A stretch of DNA of 59,304 nt from Bacillota bacterium. Its GTDB lineage: Bacteria > Bacillota > Clostridia > Christensenellales > Pumilibacteraceae. Location: contig WRGC01000008.1 of the NCBI GenBank assembly GCA_009787385.1, forward strand, positions 1-59,304. Reading direction: 5' to 3'. The notes under the pieces are model-generated. The model saw only the letters and a list, made by a program, of their open reading frames with translations, ran no database searches and was not told the origin of the DNA. Each line of letters begins with the position of its first letter. Within the stretch, counting starts at the first letter, position 1. Shown here in pieces: positions 28,151 to 36,139 of this stretch. The translations under genes and the position numbers were made by a program.

Positions 28151-28927
28151 CTACAGTTGATATAAGTTTGACAACCTATCTTGCATAGCTATTTCAATTT
28201 TAGCATCTTTATTATCTATACCCAAACATTTAAGCCTGTCCACTACACTACTGTATGCAAGTTCTGGATAATTGTTGTTTTGTGACAAATGTGACAATAC
28301 AAATTGTCTAGTCCCATTATTAATTAGAGTAGATACTAGATTACCACATTCATAGTTGGACAAATGCCCAAGATGTGATGCAACTCGTTTTTTTAAAAAT
28401 TCTGGATACTTGCCATTTTTCAACATATCTTCATCATAATTGCTTTCTACAAATACAATGTCACTTCCCGACATAGCATCTATAACATCTTTAGTATATT
28501 GTCCCATATCTGTAGCTATGCTAAGTTGCTTTGTCATAGATACTAGAGTATAGCCTACACAATGCACATCATGCTTTACCAAAAATGGACTAACTGTAAT
28601 ATCCTTTAAAAAAAATATATCCTCAAAAGGATGCACTTTGCTTTGAGTTTTACATATTATATTACCTATTTTGTCAGCAATTTCTGCATGACAGTAAACA
28701 GGTACAGAGTATTTTTTGCACAAACTTTCTAAACCTGAAACATGGTCATTGTGTGAGTGTGTAATAAGTATTCCATCTAATTTTGCACCTACACTACCCA
28801 ATACGACAAGACTCATTTCCAATCTTTTTAGATCTACACCTACATCTACCAATATATTAGCTTGTTCTGAAGACACAAATAGACAATTGCCACGGCTTCC
28901 ACTAGCTATACTACAAGCTCTAAGCAA
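28151..28927 (-). CDS. MBL-fold hydrolase, WalJ/YycJ-like
   Basis: The 258-residue protein is a metallo-beta-lactamase fold enzyme. It starts with SIASGSRGNC and LVDVGVDLKRLE and has the metal motif THSHNDHVSG, then ATDMGQY, VESNYDEDML and SHLSQNNN, as in YycJ/WalJ. WalJ is a nuclease-like protein encoded with the WalRK cell-wall regulators in Bacillus, but no walRK is in this window. The CPBP protease gene follows at once. Confidence 0.88.
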   Translation of the reverse strand: MLRACSIASGSRGNCLFVSSEQANILVDVGVDLKRLEMSLVVLGSVGAKLDGILITHSHNDHVSGLESLCKKYSVPVYCHAEIADKIGNIICKTQSKVHPFEDIFFLKDITVSPFLVKHDVHCVGYTLVSMTKQLSIATDMGQYTKDVIDAMSGSDIVFVESNYDEDMLKNGKYPEFLKKRVASHLGHLSNYECGNLVSTLINNGTRQFVLSHLSQNNNYPELAYSSVVDRLKCLGIDNKDAKIEIAMQDRLSNLYQL

Positions 28928-29037
28928 TTTTTTATACCTCCATATTTTGTATTACAAATTGCAAAATTTTTGTTATTGCTTATTTTATTAATTTATTCAT
29001 ATACAGTATATCAAAATAATATCAATTTTGCAATATA

Positions 29038-29856
29038 TTATAATAAGTTTTTGGAAAATATTGACATTGTATTGTATGCACAAGAATATCTCAAAAAGTG
29101 ATCAGCTAATAATGGCAAAATACAGGTTTTGTTTTCATTTTCATCAAACACTAATTTGCATACAATTTGTTGTAAATCTAAATAATAATTGTATGTATGA
29201 AACTTTGAATTGTGAAATTTATATATACTCAAATTATTTGCAACAGGATGTCCACATGAAATCAATTGTCCAAACAAATAACTTGCATGCTCTTCAAGAT
29301 AACTAGTAGACAAAGCCATATTAGATTGCTTTGTATTTAATTTTTCTATGAGTTTGTCATAGTTAATTATGCTAGAACTTATATATTTAAGTATATTTTG
29401 TGGCAATGCACAATAAGTAGTTTGAGAATAATTGTGTATTATATTATCTACAATTTGAGACAATTGCTTTGCAAGTATTTTAGCTCTCAAACTTATTCCT
29501 ACAAAATGGCTGTGTATAGTAGTTAGTTTACCTACAAATTTTTTAGGAATAAATGATTTTTTTTCTACAACAAGTATTCCAGTACTATCCTCTATATTTA
29601 GTTGCTGCATAGTACGCTTGATTGCAATATGTGTACAATCACTAAAAAACATATTATAATCAATATTACACAAGGTATAATACTCTAAACAATCTACAAT
29701 AAGTTGTTGCCATTTCTCTATTTGTTTATACAAATCAACATAAAAATATCTATCTGCATTAGAAACTGAAAGACAAATAGAACTTGCAAAGTCATGCATA
29801 GCCATACCATAATAAAGATGCCCTATAGTTGCTCCATTGATATAATCTTCTCGCAT
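29038..29856 (-). CDS. Unknown mostly helical protein, possibly DUF2935-like
   Basis: I do not recognise this 272-residue protein with certainty. It is predicted to be almost all alpha-helix with no membrane segment or signal. Two similar-looking halves each begin with a His-containing helix (GHLYYGMAMHDFASS and YLEEHASYLFGQLISCGH), and the C-terminus reads LPLLADHFLRYS. That last stretch recalls DUF2935, a ferritin-like helical family of spore formers. It stands alone, divergent from the sialyltransferase-like gene. No clear Shine-Dalgarno site precedes the ATG. Confidence 0.55.
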   Translation of the reverse strand: MREDYINGATIGHLYYGMAMHDFASSICLSVSNADRYFYVDLYKQIEKWQQLIVDCLEYYTLCNIDYNMFFSDCTHIAIKRTMQQLNIEDSTGILVVEKKSFIPKKFVGKLTTIHSHFVGISLRAKILAKQLSQIVDNIIHNYSQTTYCALPQNILKYISSSIINYDKLIEKLNTKQSNMALSTSYLEEHASYLFGQLISCGHPVANNLSIYKFHNSKFHTYNYYLDLQQIVCKLVFDENENKTCILPLLADHFLRYSCAYNTMSIFSKNLL

Positions 29857-29941
29857 AATTATTTATATGTTTTTTTAGCAACAAAATTCCTATACAATAT
29901 AAAAAGATGTAGATTATAATATTTAAAGTTATGAAATTTTG

Positions 29942-29970
29942 TTGACTTTTTTGTAAAAATTATATACAAT
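29942..29970 (+). promoter_or_regulatory. Promoter of the sialyltransferase-like gene, leaderless
   Basis: TTGACT (29942-29947), a 17-base spacer and TACAAT (29965-29970) lie 8 bases before the ATG at 29979. The predicted start of transcription is about 29977, leaving no room for a ribosome site. Confidence 0.7.
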
Positions 29971-29978
29971 AACATGAT

Positions 29979-31304
29979 ATGAATGAAAATAATACTAAAA
30001 TTAAATATGGAAATGTTGCTTTGTGGATAATCTTGTTAGTTGTTCTATTTGGCTCAGCTATTGGAGCATTTTCTATTGGAAGAGTTTCTGCTAACAATGA
30101 AAGAACAATACAAAATAATAAGGGTAAAACTCATTATATATATATGTGTTTTGGAACATTGCCAATATTATATCAAAGTATAAACTTGTTAAGTCACAAT
30201 AATCCATCCTATGTATACTTTGGAAGAGTAGATACATTTAATCTTTCCAAACTTCCATCAAATGTAACTTTGTTAGATGATAAATCACATGTAGAAATTG
30301 GTGAACAAGGTGTACTAGATATGGCTGATAAAGTGGTAAAAAATATAAATGACAAGGACAATACAGCTAGATACAAATTTTTTGTAGATGATATTAGAGT
30401 ACTTATGCCTTTTCATGCATTTCTTACAAATGGCATAGATAGTTCTAGATTTCAAATAATAATGGTATCAGATGGCACAGCTTCATACAACACTACTCCA
30501 AATACACTAATGGGGCAATATATTGGTGAAAATGGAATAGATGAATGGAATAAAGATAAAATCCAATTAGATGAAATATTGGACAACTTTAAAAATGGTG
30601 ATGGAAAAATTGTTGAACCAGATGAAATAATGGGGGACTTAAATACTGCCTATGTAGCATCTCAAATACAAGGTGTAGAGTATTGGATGCAATACCCTGA
30701 GTTTGCTTTTTTGCACAAAGACATTTCTCAAGAAATTAGATCTGAAATAATGAGAAGTAATATTGTAAAAAAGCAACCATACAATATGTTGTCATCTCTT
30801 TCGTCTCAATCCAAAGAATTATTTTTTGAAGCAACTCTCAACAATCCAAACCATGCAGGTGGTGCTGTCAAATCACAATTGGATGAGTTACTAAATCAAG
30901 ACAAGCCTGTATTGCTAATTAGTGGGACTCATATTGGAGAAGGTAAAAATCCAGATAAGTTTGATGATGCTGTCCAAGTAGTTATAGATAATTTTGCTGA
31001 TGATTACACTATTATGCTCAAACCACACCCCGCTCAAGATATCAATAGTCCACAGTTTGATATAACCAAAGAAAGAGGCATTGCAATACTCCCCCCACAA
31101 CTTCCTATGGAAGTTATAATGTGGTCATATCCTAGTATAAATGTTGGTGGCTACAATTCATCATTATACATGGCAGCTCAACCATCTCAAGTCAAATTCT
31201 TTTTTGGTAAAAGCTTTCCAAACGGTGGTCTAATTACTGAATTGCTAAGTATATTGTATGACAATAATTTCTTTGGTGATGCTGTAATGTTGGAAGATTC
31301 TTAA
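29979..31304 (+). CDS. GT80-like (PM0188-type) sialyltransferase, membrane-anchored
   Basis: The 441-residue protein has one N-terminal membrane segment (about 13-34) followed by a GT-B-like soluble part. Its C-terminal half carries, in order, a KPHP motif (348-351), PMEVIMW (376-382) and NVGGYNSSLY (388-397). These match the KGHPRG, IPFEVLMM and VGGxASSLYF motifs of Pasteurella and Photobacterium GT80 sialyltransferases, and VSDGTASY (163-170) matches the acidic DDGS-type motif. Such enzymes move sialic acid from CMP-sialic acid to galactosides. No nan, neu or CMP-sialate synthesis gene is nearby, so donor and acceptor are unknown. The gene is monocistronic. Confidence 0.72.
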   Translation: MNENNTKIKYGNVALWIILLVVLFGSAIGAFSIGRVSANNERTIQNNKGKTHYIYMCFGTLPILYQSINLLSHNNPSYVYFGRVDTFNLSKLPSNVTLLDDKSHVEIGEQGVLDMADKVVKNINDKDNTARYKFFVDDIRVLMPFHAFLTNGIDSSRFQIIMVSDGTASYNTTPNTLMGQYIGENGIDEWNKDKIQLDEILDNFKNGDGKIVEPDEIMGDLNTAYVASQIQGVEYWMQYPEFAFLHKDISQEIRSEIMRSNIVKKQPYNMLSSLSSQSKELFFEATLNNPNHAGGAVKSQLDELLNQDKPVLLISGTHIGEGKNPDKFDDAVQVVIDNFADDYTIMLKPHPAQDINSPQFDITKERGIAILPPQLPMEVIMWSYPSINVGGYNSSLYMAAQPSQVKFFFGKSFPNGGLITELLSILYDNNFFGDAVMLEDS

Positions 31305-31322
31305 TCTTAATATATATTAAAT

Positions 31323-31360
31323 AAAAATACAACTCAATGTTTTTTGAGTTGTATTTTTTA
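31323..31360. terminator. Bidirectional terminator between sialyltransferase-like gene and typA
   Basis: A perfect 15-bp stem (31323-31337 with 31344-31358) and 6-base loop has A-rich 5' and T-rich 3' outer arms. It sits between two convergent genes, six bases before the typA stop. Confidence 0.92.
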
Positions 31361-31365
31361 TAAAT

Positions 31366-33189
31366 CTATTTACTGCTATCACTTTTTTTGCGTAGTCCCG
31401 CATCCAAAATTTTTTTTCGTATTCTAATATTTTTAGGAGTCACTTCTAGATATTCGTCGTCGGCTATAAATGTCAATGATTGTTCTAGACTAAAATTTTT
31501 GGGTGGGGTTAGTCGCAGTGATTCGTCACTTCCTGACGCACGCATATTGGTCAACTGCTTTTTTTTGCATACATTTACAACTACATCTTCAGGTTTTGCA
31601 TTTTCACCAATCACCATACCAGCATATACTGGTATACCTGCTCCCAAGAATAAATTACCTCTTTCCTGAGCGTTGTATAGCCCATAAGCTGTTGTTTCTC
31701 CGGTCTCATGAACAATAAGGCTTCCTTGACTACGCCTGTCTATTTCACCCCTATATGTGTCATATCTATCAAATATACTACTAAGTATTCCCTCGCCTTT
31801 TGTATCAGTTAAAAATTCGCTTTTATATCCAAACAAACCTCTACTTGGGATATCAAACTCAAGTTTCATTCTAGTTTCACCAAATGGAGTCATTTCTATA
31901 AGTTCACCCTTTCTTAATCCCATCTTGTTCATAATTGCTCCAACGCAGTCGTTTGGTACATCACAAGTGATGCGATCTATAGGTTCTGTAATTTTTCCAT
32001 TTTCATCTTTTTTGTACAAAACTTTGGGCATGCTTACCTGAAATTCATAGCCCTCCCTACGCATATTTTCTATGAGTATAGAAAGATGCATTTCTCCTCT
32101 ACCGCATACCTTAAATGCCTCTGCACTGTCTGTGTCACTTACTCTTATAGATACATCTTTTATTTTTTCTTTATATAGTCTCTCACGCAAGTTTCTACTT
32201 GTGACGAACTTCCCCTCTTTACCAGCGAATGGACTATCATTTACTGCGAATGTCATCTCTACACTAGGCTCATCTATTTTTGGAAATTCTATAGCATTTA
32301 TATGTTCGGGATGGCATACAGTATCACCTATTGTCAATCCATCTATTCCACTTATGCAAACTATTTCACCTGATTCGGCTGTTTCTACTGGAATGCGTTC
32401 TAATCCTTCAAATCTAAACATTGTAGCAATCTTAGATTTGCGTGGTTTGTCTGTAGTATAATAGTTGGTAATAGCAACAGGTGTATTAGATGAAATTGTA
32501 CCATGCTCTATACGCCCTATACCTATAGGACCTACATAATCATTGTAATCTAATGCACTTATCAACATTTGAAATGGACCTACTGGGTCGCCCTCTGGAG
32601 CATCAATATGTTGCACTATAGTATCAAATAGTGGAATAAAGTTGTCATTTGGATTATCTATACTCAATGTAGAAGTACCAAATCTAGCACTACAGTACAC
32701 AATTGGACTATCTAGTTGATCGTGAGTTGCATTGAGTTCCATCAACAATTCTAGTACTTCGTCACAAACTTCAGCTATTCTAGCATCAGGTCTATCTATT
32801 TTATTGACTACTATTATTACTTTATTATCTAACTCCAATGCTTTTTTGAGTACAAACCTAGTTTGTGGCATTGTTCCCTCGTATGCATCAACAAGCAAAA
32901 TTACGCCATTTACCATTTTCAATACTCTTTCTACTTCACCACCAAAATCAGCGTGACCTGGAGTATCTACAACATTTATTTTATAATCCTTATAATTGAT
33001 AGATGTATTTTTAGCAAGTATTGTAATACCTCTTTCTTTTTCAAGATCATTGCTATCCATTACTCTCTCAGCTATATGTTGATTGTTTCTAAATACTCCA
33101 CCTTGTTTGAGCATTTGATCTACTAAAGTTGTCTTTCCGTGGTCTACATGGGCAATTATGGCTACATTGCGTATTTTTTGGTTTTTCAT
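31366..33189 (-). CDS. typA: Translational GTPase TypA/BipA
   Basis: TypA is a ribosome-associated GTPase needed for 50S assembly and stress growth. The 607-residue protein shows G1 AHVDHGKTT (about 13-21), DTPGHADFGGEVERVL, NKIDRPDAR, and the C-terminal BipA domain with the typical RASGSDESLRLTPP. Its mRNA should be nearly leaderless, because the -10 box lies 8 bases before the ATG. The -35 box is inside a 14-bp inverted repeat. Confidence 0.97.
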   Translation of the reverse strand: MKNQKIRNVAIIAHVDHGKTTLVDQMLKQGGVFRNNQHIAERVMDSNDLEKERGITILAKNTSINYKDYKINVVDTPGHADFGGEVERVLKMVNGVILLVDAYEGTMPQTRFVLKKALELDNKVIIVVNKIDRPDARIAEVCDEVLELLMELNATHDQLDSPIVYCSARFGTSTLSIDNPNDNFIPLFDTIVQHIDAPEGDPVGPFQMLISALDYNDYVGPIGIGRIEHGTISSNTPVAITNYYTTDKPRKSKIATMFRFEGLERIPVETAESGEIVCISGIDGLTIGDTVCHPEHINAIEFPKIDEPSVEMTFAVNDSPFAGKEGKFVTSRNLRERLYKEKIKDVSIRVSDTDSAEAFKVCGRGEMHLSILIENMRREGYEFQVSMPKVLYKKDENGKITEPIDRITCDVPNDCVGAIMNKMGLRKGELIEMTPFGETRMKLEFDIPSRGLFGYKSEFLTDTKGEGILSSIFDRYDTYRGEIDRRSQGSLIVHETGETTAYGLYNAQERGNLFLGAGIPVYAGMVIGENAKPEDVVVNVCKKKQLTNMRASGSDESLRLTPPKNFSLEQSLTFIADDEYLEVTPKNIRIRKKILDAGLRKKSDSSK

Positions 33190-33197
33190 ATTTTTTT

Positions 33198-33227
33198 ATT
33201 TTAACACAAAATATGACAAGCTGTCAA
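33198..33227 (-). promoter_or_regulatory. typA promoter
   Basis: On the minus strand a perfect TTGACA (33222-33227), an 18-base spacer and TAAAAT (33198-33203) lie 8 bases from the ATG at 33189. The -35 hexamer falls within the right arm of the inverted repeat at 33219-33250. Confidence 0.65.
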
Positions 33228-33250
33228 ATAGTAGTGACTATTTGACAGCT
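33219..33250. repeat. 14-bp inverted repeat over the typA -35 box, candidate operator
   Basis: Bases 33219-33232 and 33237-33250 are exact reverse complements with a 4-base spacer. Each arm contains a TTGACA hexamer in one orientation. No T run follows on either strand, which argues against a terminator and for a protein-binding site. Confidence 0.6.
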
Positions 33251-33521
33251 CATACTAATAACAGGATTGATAAATAGATGTTTTATAAAACTTATTTTCA
33301 AACCAATTTAAGATACTATCACAATAAATAAATGTCTATACGGAGTAATTATAATACCTACAACATACCCATAGCTACAAAACAATACTAAGTACCAACA
33401 CACTTATACATATTATCATTGTTTATAACTAATTTCAAAATTTGTTGTATACAAACAAATATTCATATTGGTTTTATCAAAATTAATTACATAATATGCT
33501 TATTTTTGTTATTATAGCAAA
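33251..33521. other. Gene-free stretch between typA promoter and GltD-like gene
   Basis: No reading frame with a ribosome site and no RNA gene is visible here. The sequence is plain AT-rich DNA with a weak dyad around TTTGTTGTATACAAACAAA near 33438. It probably holds the 3' end of the upstream transcript. Confidence 0.4.
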
Positions 33522-34562
33522 TTATTTCTTTGGACTAATACAAGTCATAATCTGTACCATTTCTTTTGGCATTGCATTAGCAAGAATTCCAAAACGGTCT
33601 AGAATACACTTTGCGGCTTTTCGTCCTGCCCCCATTGCAAGTGGGACAATTTTGTTGCCTGTAACCAAATCTCCTCCTGCATACACATTATCTAAGTTAG
33701 TCTTGCAATTTTCGTCTATTATTACCAAACCTTTAGAATCCAATGCAAGTCCTGTGTTGTCAGTAAGTTGATTGTCTACACCTGCACCTACGCATACTAT
33801 TATAGTATCACAAGGCATTACAAAATTGCTATTTGGAATTTCTTTAAAAGTTGCCCTACCTTTTTCGTCTGGCTCTCCTAACGAAGTTTTTGCAAATTCT
33901 ACTCCAGTTACTTTTCCATTTTCATGTAAAATTTGTTTTGGTGTGTGCAAGAAATGAAAAATTGCCCCCATATCTTTGGCGTCATTAACTTCATGCTCTC
34001 TAGCAGGCATTTCCTTTTCACTTCTTCTATATACTATGTTTACACTAACTGCACCCGCTTCTGTAGCTGTTCTAGCCGCATCCATAGCTACATTTCCTGC
34101 CCCCAAAATAATCACATTTTTACTTTGTTTTAATTTTATTAAACTTTCGCTAGGGTATGCATCTGGGACTTTATATCTTGCCATATAGTCATGACCACTG
34201 TATACTCTATCGCATTCTTCACCTTTTATACCAATTTTGTTTGGAATACCAGCACCTGCTGCTAAGTATACAGCATCATATTTTGTTTGCAATTCACTGA
34301 GTTGGATATCTCTACCCACTTTTATATTTAATATTATTTTGCCACCCTTAGACAACACCATTGAGTCAATCTCTTGATTTACTATGGATTTTGGCAATCG
34401 AGAATCAGGAATACCATATATCAGTACCCCACCTGCCATATGAAAGCTTTCATATATATCTACCTCTACACCATGATTTAGCAAATTGCTAGCTATAGTA
34501 AGTCCTGCAGGACCACTTCCTACTACAGCTACCTTTTTTTTATTTTGTTGTATATTACTCAT
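33522..34562 (-). CDS. GltD-like FAD/NAD(P)-dependent oxidoreductase, short form
   Basis: The 346-residue protein matches the flavin and nucleotide domains of the glutamate synthase small subunit: FAD motif VAVVGSGPAGLT (about 11-22), GGVLIYGIPDSRLP, a second Rossmann motif NVIILGAGNVAMDAARTA with MPAREHE, and C-terminal VYAGGDLVTG. GltD is about 460 residues and begins with a ferredoxin-like domain with two 4Fe-4S clusters; that domain is missing, and no GltB partner is nearby. The start at 34562 is set by the ribosome site AGGAGAAAAT; an earlier in-frame start at 34598 has none. It may be an NAD(P)H oxidoreductase for another electron partner. Confidence 0.85.
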   Translation of the reverse strand: MSNIQQNKKKVAVVGSGPAGLTIASNLLNHGVEVDIYESFHMAGGVLIYGIPDSRLPKSIVNQEIDSMVLSKGGKIILNIKVGRDIQLSELQTKYDAVYLAAGAGIPNKIGIKGEECDRVYSGHDYMARYKVPDAYPSESLIKLKQSKNVIILGAGNVAMDAARTATEAGAVSVNIVYRRSEKEMPAREHEVNDAKDMGAIFHFLHTPKQILHENGKVTGVEFAKTSLGEPDEKGRATFKEIPNSNFVMPCDTIIVCVGAGVDNQLTDNTGLALDSKGLVIIDENCKTNLDNVYAGGDLVTGNKIVPLAMGAGRKAAKCILDRFGILANAMPKEMVQIMTCISPKK

Positions 34563-34628
34563 ATTTTCTCCTAAATAATAATATGTAATATATATCATTT
34601 AACTACAAATTTGTCAAGTTGGATAACA

Positions 34629-34673
34629 AAACAAATACACCACAAAGCAAATAACTTTGTAGTGTATTTGTTT
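34629..34673 (-). terminator. Terminator after the Asn-rich protein gene
   Basis: A 19-bp stem with a single mismatch (34629-34647 with 34655-34673) and a 7-base loop lies 13 bases beyond the stop at 34687. Its T-rich arm is on the minus strand. Confidence 0.85.
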
Positions 34674-34686
34674 AAATTGTACAGTA

Positions 34687-36024
34687 CTACATTTTTGGAG
34701 CAGGAGCTGGTAATGTGGTTGTAGGAGATGGTGTTGTAGGAGTAGGGGTTGTTGTTTGATTTTGTATTGGAGGTTTTTTTATAGAACTATCCCTATCTCT
34801 ACTAGTTGCAGTATTGCCAACTAATGCCATAGTGTTTACTGCTCTATCTCCTCTTGCATTTACATTTTCATGTCTATCTAGATTAGTTCTACCATCTCTC
34901 ATTATATATTGCTCTCTTGTATTTTGTCTATTTTGATTAACTTGATTACTGTTTCTAACATTGTTATTCACATTTGGTATTCTATTAGTATTTTGTACTC
35001 TATTATTGGTATTATTTCTAATACTATTTTGAATTCCATCTAATCCTCTTCTTTCAGTTATATTTCCTTGACTATCTTTAATAAATTGCTTAACATTGTT
35101 TCTACGATCTTGGTTATTATTATGATGATTTTGACTATTTTTTATAATTTGTTTGTTTGAATTACTTTGATTGGTTGATTGATTAGAATTGCTTTGCACT
35201 CTTTTATCAACTGTATTATTTACATTATCTTGTCTTCTTTTATTAGTATTATCAACATTGTTTTGCTCAATTCTTGATGCATTTATGTTATTGTTATCTT
35301 GATTAGATTTATTATACCCATTTAAAAAAAGGTTAGGATTGATTTGTTGCAATAAAGCTGACATGGTTGACATATTGTCTTGTTCTACTCCTGCCCATTG
35401 CTTAGTAATTTGCCTTAATTCTTTTTCATATACACTTTGCAAAATATAGTATTGTTGATTTTTAAGTTGATCTTCATCTATTTCTCGCTTTAACTTAAAC
35501 ATATGTTCATATTTGTTGTTTAATTCTGCAATTCTTTGATTGTATTCATTGATACTCAATGTCGTAGATCCATCTTTACCTGACTTTTCTACTCTATTTA
35601 TTGACTTTCCACTAGTATTGTTGATGTTGTTGTTATCACGATTATCTCTAACACCTAGATTATAATGTCTTGAGCTTGACCTTTCAATTTGATTACCAGC
35701 ACTATTGATATTATCTATACTACTATATCTATTATCAGTAGCATTATCCCTACTATCTACATATCTACTATCAGTTGTATAGTATCTACTGTCCATATTT
35801 GCAAAATTGCCTACTCTTTCACTTTCATTAAAATAATATGGTAGAGTAGCAACATTGCTATAATCAGAAACTGACTGTTGTATAGCAGGTTCGTTGGTCA
35901 TTATCGCTGCTGTTGCCATGGCATTGGTAGGCATAGACTTTGCTACAAAACTAGTAACGCCAGTAGCAACTAGACTTGCTGCCAATATAGCCTTAGTTAT
36001 TTTTTTTACTTTTTTAGCTTTCAA
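34687..36024 (-). CDS. Exported Asn-rich low-complexity protein
   Basis: The 445-residue protein has a lysine-rich N-terminus and a signal peptide (ITKAILAASLVATGVTSFVA). Long regions dominated by Asn, Arg, Ser and Gln follow, with Asp-Ser-Arg-Tyr repeats at about 78-105. A structured helical segment lies at about 155-240 (ISINEYNQRIAELNNKY-like, with Tyr and charged residues), and the Thr-Pro tail ends PAPAPKM. A perfect AGGAGG lies 8 bases before a TTG at 36024, which I take as the start; a GTG six bases earlier is too close to the site. It looks like a secreted, wall- or coat-associated protein. No sorting signal or membrane anchor is seen at the end. Confidence 0.7.
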   Translation of the reverse strand: MKAKKVKKITKAILAASLVATGVTSFVAKSMPTNAMATAAIMTNEPAIQQSVSDYSNVATLPYYFNESERVGNFANMDSRYYTTDSRYVDSRDNATDNRYSSIDNINSAGNQIERSSSRHYNLGVRDNRDNNNINNTSGKSINRVEKSGKDGSTTLSINEYNQRIAELNNKYEHMFKLKREIDEDQLKNQQYYILQSVYEKELRQITKQWAGVEQDNMSTMSALLQQINPNLFLNGYNKSNQDNNNINASRIEQNNVDNTNKRRQDNVNNTVDKRVQSNSNQSTNQSNSNKQIIKNSQNHHNNNQDRRNNVKQFIKDSQGNITERRGLDGIQNSIRNNTNNRVQNTNRIPNVNNNVRNSNQVNQNRQNTREQYIMRDGRTNLDRHENVNARGDRAVNTMALVGNTATSRDRDSSIKKPPIQNQTTTPTPTTPSPTTTLPAPAPKM

Positions 36025-36139
36025 TTGCACATCCTCCTAAAGATGAAAATAATTTGAAATAAAATAATTTATATCAATGTTATGTGCAATTGTGTCCAAT
36101 ATTATGCAACTACTATTCTATATTATTTATATTTACTAT

